A stretch of DNA of 64,000 nucleotides from Halovivax ruber XH-70 (GCF_000328525.1 NC_019964.1:2480001-2544000); one strand, 5' to 3'; counted from the stretch's first letter, positions 44,011 to 53,271 are shown. Numbers and translations: made by a program. The notes: a model not told the origin generated them from the sequence alone.

Positions 44011-44356
44011 GTACGATCACCGGTAGCACCTAGCACGTCAGAGAAAATAAGCACACCGTCGACCCATCAGTATCCGTCGAGGTCGCGGCCGGTCGCAAAT
44101 TACCACATATACACAAGGTCATACCTAGCTGCAGAATCACCTACCTGCGGCTCGAACGAATAGGCAGAGAGTGTGGCGGGTTGTGGTTTCGGACGGTGCG
44201 TAAAGCACGCCGTTTCACCACGAGCACCCTCGCGGTCGCAACTCTCCGCGCGAGCGGAGCGAGCGCGGTTCCCCGGCGGCTCCGCCGCCGGCCTTTTTCA
44301 TCGAAGTTTTTGCGCAAGTGGTTCGCCTCTGGCGAACCCGCGCCGCAAAAAGTTCG
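44011..44356. other. Gene-free region with stacked GC hairpins
   Basis: Between DUF2892 and tfs. Three hairpins follow each other: CCGCGC/GCGCGG (44246-44268), CCGGCGGC/GCCGCCGG (44273-44291) followed by TTTTT (44294-44298), and GGTTCGCC/GGCGAACC near 44320-44338. A T run on the minus strand (CTTTTTGCG, 44344-44352) lies just past the tfs stop and may end that transcript. No protein frame is credible. Confidence 0.45.
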
Positions 44357-44665
44357 TTAGTGGTCGTCTTCGCGCCACTTGTGCTCGCACTCGCTACAGA
44401 TGAAGAAGCGAGTCTCGGATTCGTCGGCCGAGCGAGTTTGCTGGAGGTACCAGTAGGCGCGGTCGTTCCCACACTCGGGACACAGGGCGTCGGTTTCGGG
44501 GAGCGACGTTTCCTCGGACGATTCGATAATCTCACTGGCCTCCTGATCGTCCGTGACGACGTACTCGTCGGTATCGCCTTTCGGTTTCGAGTAGTCGCAA
44601 CTCCCACAGACCCACAGGCCGTCGTCGGCTTTCATCATCGAGCCGCACTCGTCGCAGAACTCCAT
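44357..44665 (-). CDS. tfs: Transcription factor S (TFS)
   Basis: The protein has 102 aa. It has two zinc ribbons. The N-terminal one is MEFCDECGSMM plus LWVCGSCDYSK. The C-terminal one is ALCPECGNDRAYWYLQQTRSADE, with the acidic DE in its loop, plus FFICSECEHKW. This is the archaeal TFIIS/Rpb9-like cleavage factor that stimulates RNA trimming by RNA polymerase. Start ATG 44665 with a TATA-like CTTAAG ~32 bases upstream. Confidence 0.97.
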   Translation of the reverse strand: MEFCDECGSMMKADDGLWVCGSCDYSKPKGDTDEYVVTDDQEASEIIESSEETSLPETDALCPECGNDRAYWYLQQTRSADESETRFFICSECEHKWREDDH

Positions 44666-44962
44666 TGGTGTCCTGAAACTGGCGCGTCGAGGGACTTAAG
44701 CGACGTGTTTGGGCTGTCGGTTCCCGCGCACAGCACACCCGTTCAGCGTGCGGAATTGGACGGTCTCAGGCGGTTTTCGACCCTGTCGGTGGCCGTGGGG
44801 AAGCGTCCGAGACCCGACCGCCACGAGAGCCGGCGGGCCGCCGCTTGCGCGCAACAGTCCACGATCAATTCGGGAGGCACTCGGTGACAGCCAGACTGAG
44901 ACCGCTGACGCAGCATGCAGCCGAGGCGCAGGCGAGGTGGGAACCCCGAAGTGGCGATTCCG

Positions 44963-45217
44963 CTAACCCTCGCCTTCCGACTGATACGGTTCGCCGACGG
45001 CGTTTCGCGGGAGCGCACCGAAGAGTTCGGATTCGAGTTCGTTCTCGCTGTCGAATCGATCCGTGCCGACGAGTTCCAGCGTCTCACCGATCGTCGTTTC
45101 GCCGTCCGCGAGCTGGAGCGTCGTGTCGCCGAGTTTACGGTCGACGGTCTCCAGTGAGACCGGGTACGAAAGCGTGGCGAGACGGTCAGTGAGTTCGTTC
45201 AGTGTGATTGCGCCCAT
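44963..45217 (-). CDS. DUF5789-type small protein
   Basis: The protein has 84 aa from ATG 45217 (MGAITLNELTDRLATLSYPVS). ETVDRKLGDTTLQLADGETTIGETLELVG matches the DUF5789 pattern (given by its ends). Unknown function, haloarchaea specific. Confidence 0.7.
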   Translation of the reverse strand: MGAITLNELTDRLATLSYPVSLETVDRKLGDTTLQLADGETTIGETLELVGTDRFDSENELESELFGALPRNAVGEPYQSEGEG

Positions 45218-45357
45218 ACAGACCGATTCAGCGAGGAGGGTCTTGAACGGATGTCGCCGTCGGGCGGAGAGTCACCGGAGCGGACAGGTGACGATCGAGG
45301 AGGTGATCGAGTTGCGGTTCGGAATCATCATTGACGTCGCTACCGAAGGGGACACGA

Positions 45358-46656
45358 ATGCTCCGGTCGGTTCTCCAGTCGATCCGCGCGGCGTTCACCG
45401 TGGATCGTCGGGTCTTCGCGCTCGCGTTCGCCCGGCTCGCGGACGGCATCGGGAACTCCTTTCTGATCATCGTGATCCCGCTGTACGTGGCGAGCGACGT
45501 CGTGGGCGGGCGGACGTTCGGCCTCGAAGAGGCGATGATCATCGGGATCGTCCTCTCGCTGTACGGGCTCCTCAACAGCCTCTTCCAGCCGTTTACGGGG
45601 CGGTTGTCCGACAGTCGCGGGGCGCGAAAGCGCTTCATCCTGCTCGGTCTGGGCGGCCTGGCGACGACCAACTTCCTCTACCTGTTCGCGGGGTCGTACC
45701 TCTCGCTCGTCGTGCTCCGCGCGTTGCAGGGCGTAAGTATCGCGTTCATCGTCCCGACGTCGGTCGCGCTGGTCAACGAGCTCGCGACGGCCGGCGACCG
45801 CGGCGGGAACATGGGCGTCTACAACACGTTTCGGCTCGTCGGCTTCGGCGCCGGGCCGGTCGCCGCCGGGGCCGTGGTCGCCGGGGGTCCGTACGATCTC
45901 GCACTGGGTGGCTCGACGGTGTCGGTCAGCGGGTTCGAGGCGACGTTCCTGATCGCGACGCTGACGGCGCTCGTGAGCCTCGCGATGGTGGCCACGTTGA
46001 TCACCGATCCGGAGGGGACGAAGCGGCAAGCCGGTGGCACGCCGTCGGTCCCGTTCACCGACCCGCGAGGAGACAACGTGTTGAATCCCGTGATCACGCT
46101 CGGGATCGCCACGCTGTTCATGATGATCGCCATCTCCATCTTCGCGACGCTGCAGAACACCGTCAACGCCCGGCTCGATCAGGCCTCGACCTGGTTCGGC
46201 CTGCAGTTCTCGGCGTTCGTCATCGCCCAGATCTTCCTCCAGACGCCGATCGGCCGGGCGAGCGACCGGTTCGGCCGCCGGCCGTTCATCCTCTGGGGGA
46301 TGGTCATCTTGCTCCCGACGACCCTGGTCCAGGGGTTCGTGCAGACGTCGCTGGCGATGTTCGCCGCCCGCCTCGGACAGGGGGTCGCCGGCGCGATGGT
46401 GTTCGCCCCGTCACTCGCGCTGGCGGGCGACCTGGCCCCCGAAGGCGAGTCGGGGACGACCCTCTCCGTGCTGACGATGGCGTTCGGATTCGGGATCGCC
46501 CTCGGACCGCTCATCTCGGGTTTTCTCGTCGGCATCGACTTCGCCATCCCGTTCGTCTTCGCCGCCGGGCTCGCCCTCGTCGGTGCCGCACTCGTCGCGA
46601 CGCAAGTCGAGGAAACCCTCGAAGAGAACGTATCGACGCCGTCCGCAGCCGAGTGA
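45358..46656 (+). CDS. MFS transporter
   Basis: The protein has 432 aa from ATG 45358 (MLRSVLQSIRAAFTVDRRVF). About twelve membrane helices. Motif A is present in both halves: GRLSDSRGARKR and GRASDRFGRRPF. A soluble loop (near residues 217-240) separates the halves. Its substrate cannot be read off the sequence. It is followed by the DUF5797 gene on the same strand with an 83-base gap. Confidence 0.88.
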   Translation: MLRSVLQSIRAAFTVDRRVFALAFARLADGIGNSFLIIVIPLYVASDVVGGRTFGLEEAMIIGIVLSLYGLLNSLFQPFTGRLSDSRGARKRFILLGLGGLATTNFLYLFAGSYLSLVVLRALQGVSIAFIVPTSVALVNELATAGDRGGNMGVYNTFRLVGFGAGPVAAGAVVAGGPYDLALGGSTVSVSGFEATFLIATLTALVSLAMVATLITDPEGTKRQAGGTPSVPFTDPRGDNVLNPVITLGIATLFMMIAISIFATLQNTVNARLDQASTWFGLQFSAFVIAQIFLQTPIGRASDRFGRRPFILWGMVILLPTTLVQGFVQTSLAMFAARLGQGVAGAMVFAPSLALAGDLAPEGESGTTLSVLTMAFGFGIALGPLISGFLVGIDFAIPFVFAAGLALVGAALVATQVEETLEENVSTPSAAE

Positions 46657-46739
46657 GAACGGCCCTGCGTCAGATGGTCGCACACGAACGGTGGAAAATG
46701 TCGCAACGCAAAAGTACCGAATCCCCGTAGCCCCGGGTA

Positions 46740-47243
46740 ATGAGTCTCTCCGAGGAGGCACGCGAACGCCTCGCCGACGTGGTCCAGTTCCAGCCGACCA
46801 AGAACAGCGAGCTACAGGATCGATGGGAACTGGAGAGCGGCAGTGAGGTCCACCAGTATCTCGAAACCGAGCTCTCGGAGTACTACTACCGCGACGACAA
46901 CAGCCTCATCAGGGCCACGCCAGAGGCGGCCGACCTCGTCGACGTCGAGCCGGGTATCGAGAGCGATCCGGACGACGACGCCGCGCCGTCGAAGGTGAGC
47001 GTCACGCCGCTCCAGGAGACGATCCTCTCGGTCGTCCCCGGCCCCGACGAACGGTCGGCGAGCGTCGTGTCCGTGCTCCAGGCCGTCCGCGAGACGGGTG
47101 ACGCCGACCCCGACGTGGACGAGGTCAGATCCGGACTCTCCCGGCTCAAGCGCCTCGGCGTCGTTACGGTCGAGTACCGAACCGTCCCGACCTACCGGCT
47201 GGCAGTCGCACGCGACGAGTTCGACGTGACCGTCACCGAGTAG
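46740..47243 (+). CDS. DUF5797-type winged-helix protein
   Basis: The protein has 167 aa. MSLSEEARERLADVVQFQPTKNSELQDRW is the DUF5797 opening (given by its ends). YLETELSEYYYRDDNSLIRAT follows. After a linker a second HTH-like block (VRSGLSRLKRLGVVTVEY) ends it. Likely a DNA-binding regulator of unknown target. Confidence 0.8.
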   Translation: MSLSEEARERLADVVQFQPTKNSELQDRWELESGSEVHQYLETELSEYYYRDDNSLIRATPEAADLVDVEPGIESDPDDDAAPSKVSVTPLQETILSVVPGPDERSASVVSVLQAVRETGDADPDVDEVRSGLSRLKRLGVVTVEYRTVPTYRLAVARDEFDVTVTE

Positions 47244-47286
47244 CTGACGAGGATTGCACTCGATCAGATTCCTGCCGTCTCCGGAG

Positions 47287-48525
47287 TTAGAAGACGTACT
47301 CGTCGGCTAACTGCGCCGGCGAGATCAGCGACAGATCGCCGGCCTCCTGCTGTTCAGCGATCGACGATGCGAGAGCCTCGACCGTGGATGCGACGCTGTC
47401 GTCGACGTGCGTGAACGCGATCGAGGTGATCCCGCCCACTTCGGCGGTCCACTCGACCAGATTTCCTGCCGTCTCCGGATCGGGATTCGCCACGCGCGTA
47501 CAGAGGTGTGGGTTCGCGGCGTAGCCCTGCGCCGGGAATCGGCCGGCGAACGCGAGGTCGTGCTGGTCGGCGACGGCATCGTAGGTGACCTCGTCGAACT
47601 GGCCGCCGGGGAACGCGAAGAAGCGGGCGCCGTCCCCGTACCCGTTGTCTTCGAGCCACGCGGCCGCGTCGCGAACCTCGGCCTCGCGGTCCTCGGGGTC
47701 GAAGTCGAGCATACGGAGGCCCCGATTCGCGTAGCTACCGACCGTCCAGCCGGCGTTCGAGAGCTCGTCCAGGTGCTCCGTCGTCAGCCGGTTCCCCTCG
47801 GCGTTTTCCGAGGTCCGGACCCGGCCGGTCGCGACGAACGTCGTCGCCGGGATGTCGTGTTCGTCCAGGATCGGGTAGGCCGTCTCGTACTCCGACTCGT
47901 AGCCCCCGTGGAACTGGACCATCACCTGGCCGTTCTCGCTTCGGGGCGCGAAGAAGAGGTCGTCGATCCAGAGGTCTCCCTCGTGGTCGTCGCCGAGCCA
48001 GTGGACGATGTGAATCTCGCCGATGCGGGTGAGGTCGACCTCACCCCCCATCTTCGAGAGGCCGAAGTTGCGCCGGACGAAGGGATTCTCGGGATCCGTC
48101 TGCTGGCGATACTGGGCCTTGTGTCCGTTCTCGTCCCACAGCTGGATCGCGGGGGCGTTGCTCGATTCGGAGGCCATGGCGAGGCCGGGGACGACCTCGG
48201 AGCAGTCGAGCGGCGACGAGAGGGACTTGACGATTCGACCCCTGGCATCCGAATCGGGCGAGAGGCGCACCGACTGCGACCCGGTGACGGAGCGGTCGGT
48301 GTCGGCTGCCATCGACCCCTTGGTCGCCGTCCACTCCTCGAGCGATTCGAAGTCGTCCCAGGTGCCCGCGAGGTCCGGCGGCGCCTCCGACGGCTCGTCG
48401 TCGTCGAACTCGCCGAACTCGTCGTCGGAGTCGTTGTCGGGATCGTCGTCACCGCCGCTCGTACAACCCGCCACCGCGAGCGCCGTCGTTGCCGTTGCCG
48501 TCGTCAGATACGTGCGTCGCTTCAT
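47287..48525 (-). CDS. Lipoprotein with a degenerate polysaccharide-deacetylase domain
   Basis: The protein has 412 aa. Signal MKRRTYLTTATATTALAVAGC has RR and a lipobox (AGC). An acidic stalk leads to an N-terminal beta sandwich (residues ~55-190), then a NodB-type barrel. The metal/catalytic DD of the usual TFDDG is missing: the site reads VQFHGGYESEY (near 205). The HxxxH motif is also absent: WTVGSYANRG replaces GSHTxxH. ARFFAFPGGQFDE keeps the later motif. It may bind rather than hydrolyse acetylated glycans. Confidence 0.7.
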   Translation of the reverse strand: MKRRTYLTTATATTALAVAGCTSGGDDDPDNDSDDEFGEFDDDEPSEAPPDLAGTWDDFESLEEWTATKGSMAADTDRSVTGSQSVRLSPDSDARGRIVKSLSSPLDCSEVVPGLAMASESSNAPAIQLWDENGHKAQYRQQTDPENPFVRRNFGLSKMGGEVDLTRIGEIHIVHWLGDDHEGDLWIDDLFFAPRSENGQVMVQFHGGYESEYETAYPILDEHDIPATTFVATGRVRTSENAEGNRLTTEHLDELSNAGWTVGSYANRGLRMLDFDPEDREAEVRDAAAWLEDNGYGDGARFFAFPGGQFDEVTYDAVADQHDLAFAGRFPAQGYAANPHLCTRVANPDPETAGNLVEWTAEVGGITSIAFTHVDDSVASTVEALASSIAEQQEAGDLSLISPAQLADEYVF

Positions 48526-48806
48526 GTGTGACCCTACCGAGGGTGCCTCCAGCGACCGGTTTGTTATGCAGGCACTGGTTCCGACGTGGGGGAGCCGTAC
48601 ACCACCGGCAACGAGAGAGTACAGTGGGCCGTCCGCTCGGGTCGACGCGCGCGCCGATTCGGCGCCGCCGCCGGCGCAGCTCGCGCTGGAAGCCAGGTCT
48701 GGTGAGAGCGCGCTGGGTGTATCCTCTCGTTAGAACGTCAGTTCGGACCGCGAGCTGGACCGGGTTCGAGGGGCGCAATTTTGTCCCCCCGGGACGAACG
48801 GAGGCT

Positions 48807-49208
48807 ATGGCCGAGATCCCCACCGACGCGACCGACCTGTTCACGAAGCAGACGTTCGCCCACGTCTCGACGCTCCTGCCGGACGGCGCCCCGCACACGA
48901 CGCCGGTGTGGATCGATTACGACGCGGACGCGAACCGTCTCCTGGTCAACACCGAACGCGGCCGTCGGAAGGACAAGAACGTCCGCGCCGACCCGCGCGT
49001 GTCGGTCAGCATGACCGACCCTGACGACCCCTACCGGATGCTCTCGGTGACCGGCGAAGTAGACGAACTCACGACCGACGGCGCCCGCGAGCACGCCGAC
49101 GAACTCGCCGGGCGCTACACTGGTACCGCGGAGTATCCCAGCCCGATCCAGACAGAACGCGTCATCATGCGGATCCGCCCCGATCAGGTCAGGTACTCGG
49201 GAGCGTAG
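48807..49208 (+). CDS. PPOX-class (pyridoxamine 5'-phosphate oxidase-like) flavin/F420 protein
   Basis: The protein has 133 aa from ATG 48807 (MAEIPTDATDLFTKQTFAH). VSTLLPDGAPHTTPVWIDYD and KDKNVRADPRVSVSMTDPDDPYRMLSVTGE are PPOX-class features. Such archaeal proteins commonly use F420 or FMN to reduce small substrates. Cofactor is not decided by sequence. Confidence 0.85.
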   Translation: MAEIPTDATDLFTKQTFAHVSTLLPDGAPHTTPVWIDYDADANRLLVNTERGRRKDKNVRADPRVSVSMTDPDDPYRMLSVTGEVDELTTDGAREHADELAGRYTGTAEYPSPIQTERVIMRIRPDQVRYSGA

Positions 49209-49321
49209 ATCGGACGCGGTCGTCAGTCGGACACACCTGTAAGATTCGTCCCAAACACAAAGCGTCCACCCGGTCGATCAGCGCCAGTGGACGTACGACC
49301 GTTCGACGATACGATCGTGCC

Positions 49322-49504
49322 TTATTCTTCGTCCGTCTCTTTCATCTCCTGCAGTTGCCCGATGAGATCGTCGGTCGACGCCCCAGTCTCGACCGTCATC
49401 TCCCCGTCGTGATCGTTCTCGTGGACGGAAACGGCAGCATCTTCGTCCTCGTCACTCATCTCTGGCTGCTGCTGCTCGGATTCGTCGTAGCTACCAAAAC
49501 CCAT
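49322..49504 (-). CDS. DUF5786-type small acidic protein
   Basis: The protein has 60 aa from ATG 49504. MGFGSYDESEQQQPEMSDED is the DUF5786 opening. A short beta strand region (VSVHENDHDGEMTVE) and a helix (STDDLIGQLQEMKE) follow. Widely conserved in haloarchaea, unknown role. A 296-base non-coding gap lies upstream. Confidence 0.85.
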   Translation of the reverse strand: MGFGSYDESEQQQPEMSDEDEDAAVSVHENDHDGEMTVETGASTDDLIGQLQEMKETDEE

Positions 49505-49800
49505 GAAACAAACCACACCGACCACGCTTTTAGCTGCATCGGTTCTGGCCGCACAGTGACGCAGGATCTCACGCACTGCGGCGATCGGCGTGGTAACCGA
49601 CGGCATCGGTGGGCGGTGAATCGCGATCCGGAGAGTCGACGGGCGACCTTACCACAGCGGGCAGCGGCGACGGACGAGGATTGCTTCCAATTGAGCTGGC
49701 ACCCGCCACGCTGGATCGAGGCCGTGGCTGCTGCTCTGCGATAGGTTCTGTGCAGTCACAGGCGCCGAGCGGGTCACTGGACTATCGTCGACGTCGGGTG

Positions 49801-50478
49801 TCAGGGCTTCCTCGCCGGAATCGAGCCCGAAAACCGCCGTGCCGACTGGTACTCGAACACGAGTTCGTCCGCCGAACCGTGAGTCACCCAGAGGATGCCA
49901 TCGACCAGCTTCGCGAGCGACGCGACCGTCTCCTCGTCGTGTTCCGTGTACTGGATCCCGACGTAGCCGATTCCGTCCCCGGTTCGGACGCCCTCGATCC
50001 GCTGGAGCACGTTACAGACCCGGTCGGTGGCCGCGTGTTCGAGAAACGGCGTGACGGAGCGGACGACGAGGTGACGGGAGTCGGTGGATGGAATCGCCGT
50101 CTGGGTGAGTTCGGAGAGGGCGATGACGACGCGTTCGAGATCGGCCGTCGACGGGGTGAACACCGTCGGCGTCGGCCCGTACAGTGACGACAGGTACTGC
50201 CGTTCCGACTGCGTATCGACGAGTCCGAGCGACGGGCCGTCCCCGTCACAGATCGAGTCGTAGCTCGTGGTCGTCTGCTCTGCGCTTTCGGTGCTGGTTA
50301 CGGCGAGTGCGGCGTCGTCCGGCCGGCCGTACTGACACAGCGTTCGCAGTCCGAGTGAATACGTCGAGGGGTCCATCGTCCCCGCGACGAGCACGGTCGA
50401 TCCCCCGGTAACCGCGTCCGGAAACGGTGGAATCGATACCGAATCGGCGTCCGTCGGTGTGGTGAGTGATTCGTTCAT
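49801..50478 (-). CDS. DUF7504-type haloarchaeal protein (RecA/KaiC-like fold without Walker A)
   Basis: The protein has 225 aa from ATG 50478. GGSTVLVAGTMDPSTYSLGLRTLCQYGR replaces the P-loop strand (no GKT/GKS). LERVVIALSELTQT, then RHLVVRSVTPFLEHA and DGILWVTHG, resembles the core sheet of KaiC-like proteins. I believe this is the DUF7504 group. Probably regulatory; ATP binding is unlikely. Confidence 0.65.
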   Translation of the reverse strand: MNESLTTPTDADSVSIPPFPDAVTGGSTVLVAGTMDPSTYSLGLRTLCQYGRPDDAALAVTSTESAEQTTTSYDSICDGDGPSLGLVDTQSERQYLSSLYGPTPTVFTPSTADLERVVIALSELTQTAIPSTDSRHLVVRSVTPFLEHAATDRVCNVLQRIEGVRTGDGIGYVGIQYTEHDEETVASLAKLVDGILWVTHGSADELVFEYQSARRFSGSIPARKP

Positions 50479-51163
50479 GGCGTATCTGGTTCGAGTCGGG
50501 ATGGGTTCCTGTCTCAGTGAGTATACACTTCGAACGGGGTTTGTGTCGTCCCGAACACCCCGTAGCGCGCAGCAGTCTCGGTCGGCCCCGGTCGCTGCAC
50601 ACAGATCGGCGATCGTCCCTGCTTAGCTGCCCACCGGTGGTGTCGTCACGGACGGCACCCGGTGTGGGTCGTCCGTCAGTCGGACACAGTCGGTGTCTCG
50701 GCCCGTATGGAGTGCCCGACACGAACAGTGGCGGGCGTTTCACACGATGATCGGAGTGGCGCACAGCCGCACCCCCCGTGGCAGCGAGAGAAAGACGGGA
50801 CGGGCTTCGTCCGTAGATAGTTCCGTCGAACGCACAAATACGTTTCGCCACACGAGGCAGATTGCGACGAATCGGAAGGTGACTCGCCTCACCACGGCCG
50901 TTGTCAGCACACCAGTCGTCCACGGTATGGTGTCTCGTGGCACCCCCGTCGATCGCCTCGGCCCGTACCAGTGACTATTTACGAGCAGGACAAGTCTTTG
51001 CAGGCAACCGAAATACGCGCTGTCCACGACGTGGTAGCGAACGATCTTGCGACGCGGATCTGCGGAGGCGAACTCACACGCGGCGTTCGTCGGCTGGGAG
51101 GCCTCGTTCTGCGTGCCCCTTTGGGCGATACCATGCGTTTGACCGCTCTGATCGGATCGACAC
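50479..51163. other. 685-base gene-free region before RNase J
   Basis: No frame with coding character was found. The minus strand has a promoter-like CGAAACGTATTTGT near 50838-50851. The plus strand has CTATTTAC (50975-50982), about 180 bases before the RNase J ATG. A CCACCGGTGG palindrome lies at 50631-50640. It could encode an unannotated ncRNA or carry a long RNase J leader. Confidence 0.4.
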
Positions 51164-52516
51164 ATGGAAATCGAAATTGCAACAATCGGCGGCTACGAGG
51201 AAGTCGGCCGGCAGATGACTGCCGTCCGCGCAGGTACCGACATCGTCATCTTCGACATGGGGCTGAACCTGTCGAAGGTGCTGATCCACGACAACGTCCA
51301 GACCGAGGGGATGCACAGCCTCGATCTGATCGACATGGGAGCGATCCCGGACGATCGGGTCATGGCCGACCTCGAAGGTGACGTGCAGGCGATCGTGCCG
51401 ACGCACGGCCACCTGGACCACATCGGCGCGATCTCGAAACTGGCCCACCGTTACGACGCACCCGTCGTCTCGACGCCGTTTACCAGCGCGCTGGTCGAAG
51501 AGGAGTTCGACGACGAAGAGAAGTTCGGCGACGCCAACGAGCTGGTCACGATGGACCCCGGCGAGTCGATGTCGATCGGCGACACCGGCCAGGTCGAACT
51601 CGAGTTCGTCAACGTCACCCACTCCATCATCGGTGCGATCAACCCGGTGCTGCACACCCCCGAGGGTGCCGTCGTCTACGGACTGGACAAACGGATGGAC
51701 CACACGCCCGTCCTCGGCGACCCGATCGACATGGAGCGGTTCCGCGAGATCGGTCGCGAGGGCGAGGGTGTTCTCTGTTACATCGAAGACTGTACGAACG
51801 CGAACAAGCAGGGTCGGACGCCCTCCGAGAGCGTCGCGCGCGAGCACCTGAAAGACGTGATGTACAGTCTCGAGGACTACGACGGCGGGATCGTCGCGAC
51901 GACGTTCTCGAGTCACATCGCCCGCGTCAGCTCGCTCGTCGAGTTCGCCAAGGACATCGGCCGACAGCCGGTCCTCCTCGGGCGCTCGATGGAGAAGTAC
52001 TCCGGTGCCGCAGAGCGTCTCGGCTTCATCGACTTCCCCGACGACCTCGGGATGTTCGGCTACCGACGCTCGATCGACCAGTCCCTCGAACGAATTATGG
52101 AAGACGGCAAGGAGAACTTCCTCCCCGTCGTCACCGGCCACCAGGGCGAGCCGCGCGCGATGCTCACCCGGATGGCCCGCGGTGAGACGAACTACACCCT
52201 GGACGAGGGTGACAAAGTCATCTTCTCCGCCCGCGTCATCCCGGAGCCGACGAACGAGGGCCAGCGCTACCAGGCCGAGAAGCTCCTCGGCATGCAGGGC
52301 GCGCGCGTCTACTCCGACATCCACGTCTCCGGCCACCTGTGCCGAGAGGGCCACTACCAGATGCTCGATGCGCTCCAGCCCCAGCACGTGATTCCGGCCC
52401 ACCAGAACATGAGCGGCTTCTCCGGCTACGTCGACCTCTGCCAGGACGAGGGCTACACGCTCGGTCGAGACCTCCACGTGACCTCGAACGGGAACCTCAT
52501 CCAGCTCGTCGAATAA
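51164..52516 (+). CDS. rnj: Ribonuclease J (archaeal beta-CASP, 5'-3' exoribonuclease)
   Basis: The protein has 450 aa. Metallo-beta-lactamase motifs: [10 protein letters not shown] (H81, H83, D85, H86) and NVTHSIIGA. Later motifs: IEDCTNAN, the beta-CASP switch [12 protein letters not shown], and [26 protein letters not shown] closes the active site. It is the haloarchaeal RNase J of ~450 aa (bacterial RNase J is longer). It degrades 5'-monophosphorylated RNA. Confidence 0.93.
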   Translation: MEIEIATIGGYEEVGRQMTAVRAGTDIVIFDMGLNLSKVLIHDNVQTEGMHSLDLIDMGAIPDDRVMADLEGDVQAIVPTHGHLDHIGAISKLAHRYDAPVVSTPFTSALVEEEFDDEEKFGDANELVTMDPGESMSIGDTGQVELEFVNVTHSIIGAINPVLHTPEGAVVYGLDKRMDHTPVLGDPIDMERFREIGREGEGVLCYIEDCTNANKQGRTPSESVAREHLKDVMYSLEDYDGGIVATTFSSHIARVSSLVEFAKDIGRQPVLLGRSMEKYSGAAERLGFIDFPDDLGMFGYRRSIDQSLERIMEDGKENFLPVVTGHQGEPRAMLTRMARGETNYTLDEGDKVIFSARVIPEPTNEGQRYQAEKLLGMQGARVYSDIHVSGHLCREGHYQMLDALQPQHVIPAHQNMSGFSGYVDLCQDEGYTLGRDLHVTSNGNLIQLVE

Positions 52517-52693
52517 GGCCAGTCCGTTCGTCGAGTGGGTTCGATTGGGAGAGACGGCACGCTCCTGACCACGGACGAGCCAAATTATCTGCGACCGTTC
52601 TTCGTATTATCCTGAGTGGCTACCACGATTGTTCATAAGATCCAAAATGACGGAGTGGTTTGGCGCTTGTTTCTAAATTCCCACCCTGTCCAG

Positions 52694-52708
52694 TAAGTAT
52701 AATATACA
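52694..52708 (+). promoter_or_regulatory. TATA promoter of structured RNA copy B
   Basis: AGTAAGTATAATATAC matches copy A's AGTAACTATATTATCC, and CCACC and TTGTTT occur upstream in both. Centred 20-26 bases before the first hairpin. Confidence 0.55.
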
Positions 52709-52720
52709 GTAGCACGTAGC

Positions 52721-52982
52721 CCACGCTGGAAGCCAGCGTCTCCATCCGTCGCAGGGGACAGCGCTGAGAAATGTCCCGGGTGGTGAGGCACCCGAGACGC
52801 GTGGCTTCCAAACCGCATCGCGATTTGGTTGCCATGTTCCGGAAGACACCATCGAGACAAAAAGGTCTCGCACGCCCATTGCCTAGAGAGTCGTATCGCT
52901 ATCCGTCGCAGAGCTTCGTTTACGGGGATTGGGGGCCGAGTCACTTCGCTCGGTTCAGACCTTCGAATCGCGAGGTGCTCGG
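52721..52982 (+). ncRNA. Structured RNA leader or ncRNA, copy B
   Basis: About 260 nt between a TATA box and the ATG of the second Cys-rich gene. Helices in order: ACGCTGG/CCAGCGT with loop AAG; CGGGTG/CACCCG; CCAAACCGC/GCGATTTGG with loop ATC (one mismatch); CGAGAC/GTCTCG with loop AAAAAG; CCGAG(T)CAC/GTGCTCGG ending at the ATG. GGAAGCC of the first loop complements GGCTTCC at 52803-52809. Helices 1, 3 and 5 differ in sequence from copy A but keep pairing. It may hide the GAGGTG ribosome-binding site. No protein frame crosses it. Confidence 0.65.
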
Positions 52983-53222
52983 ATGAAATCCGTCGAGCGA
53001 GAGCGCGGCGGAGCTGGCGATGTGGCTCGCGATCGGGAGTGCTATCGGTGTGACCGGGACGTGGCACCGCCGCGGCTCTTTCGGGTGGACGTCGAGCCGC
53101 CGGAGATCTTCTCGGCGGACTACGCCCACTCGGTTCGGTACTGCTGTCCGGACTGTATCGCCGCGATGGGGATGCTGGAGTTTACGGAACGGTGGAAGGA
53201 GGAAGCAGGGTTGCTAGAGTAG
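52983..53222 (+). CDS. Small Cys-rich putative zinc-binding protein, copy B
   Basis: The protein has 79 aa from ATG 52983 (MKSVERERGGAG). RECYRCDRDVAPPRLFR and YCCPDCIAAMGMLEF are shared with copy A at 29798, with small changes between. It contains CxxC plus CCxxC. The start follows a helix that abuts the ATG. A Shine-Dalgarno-like GAGGTG is ~8 bases before it, inside that helix. Function unknown. Confidence 0.75.
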   Translation: MKSVERERGGAGDVARDRECYRCDRDVAPPRLFRVDVEPPEIFSADYAHSVRYCCPDCIAAMGMLEFTERWKEEAGLLE

Positions 53223-53271
53223 GCGGCCTGAAATGACTCGGTTGCTGTTTCGATTATTTTGTCTCACAATT

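Noticed and set aside
45063-46730. 555-aa plus-strand reading frame
   Set aside because: It overlaps the MFS transporter in another frame and is Arg/Pro-rich. It has no membrane segments or motifs.
50246-50923. Possible protein on the minus strand in the 685-base gap
   Set aside because: It overlaps the DUF7504-type gene, is basic and low in hydrophobic residues. It lacks a plausible start context.
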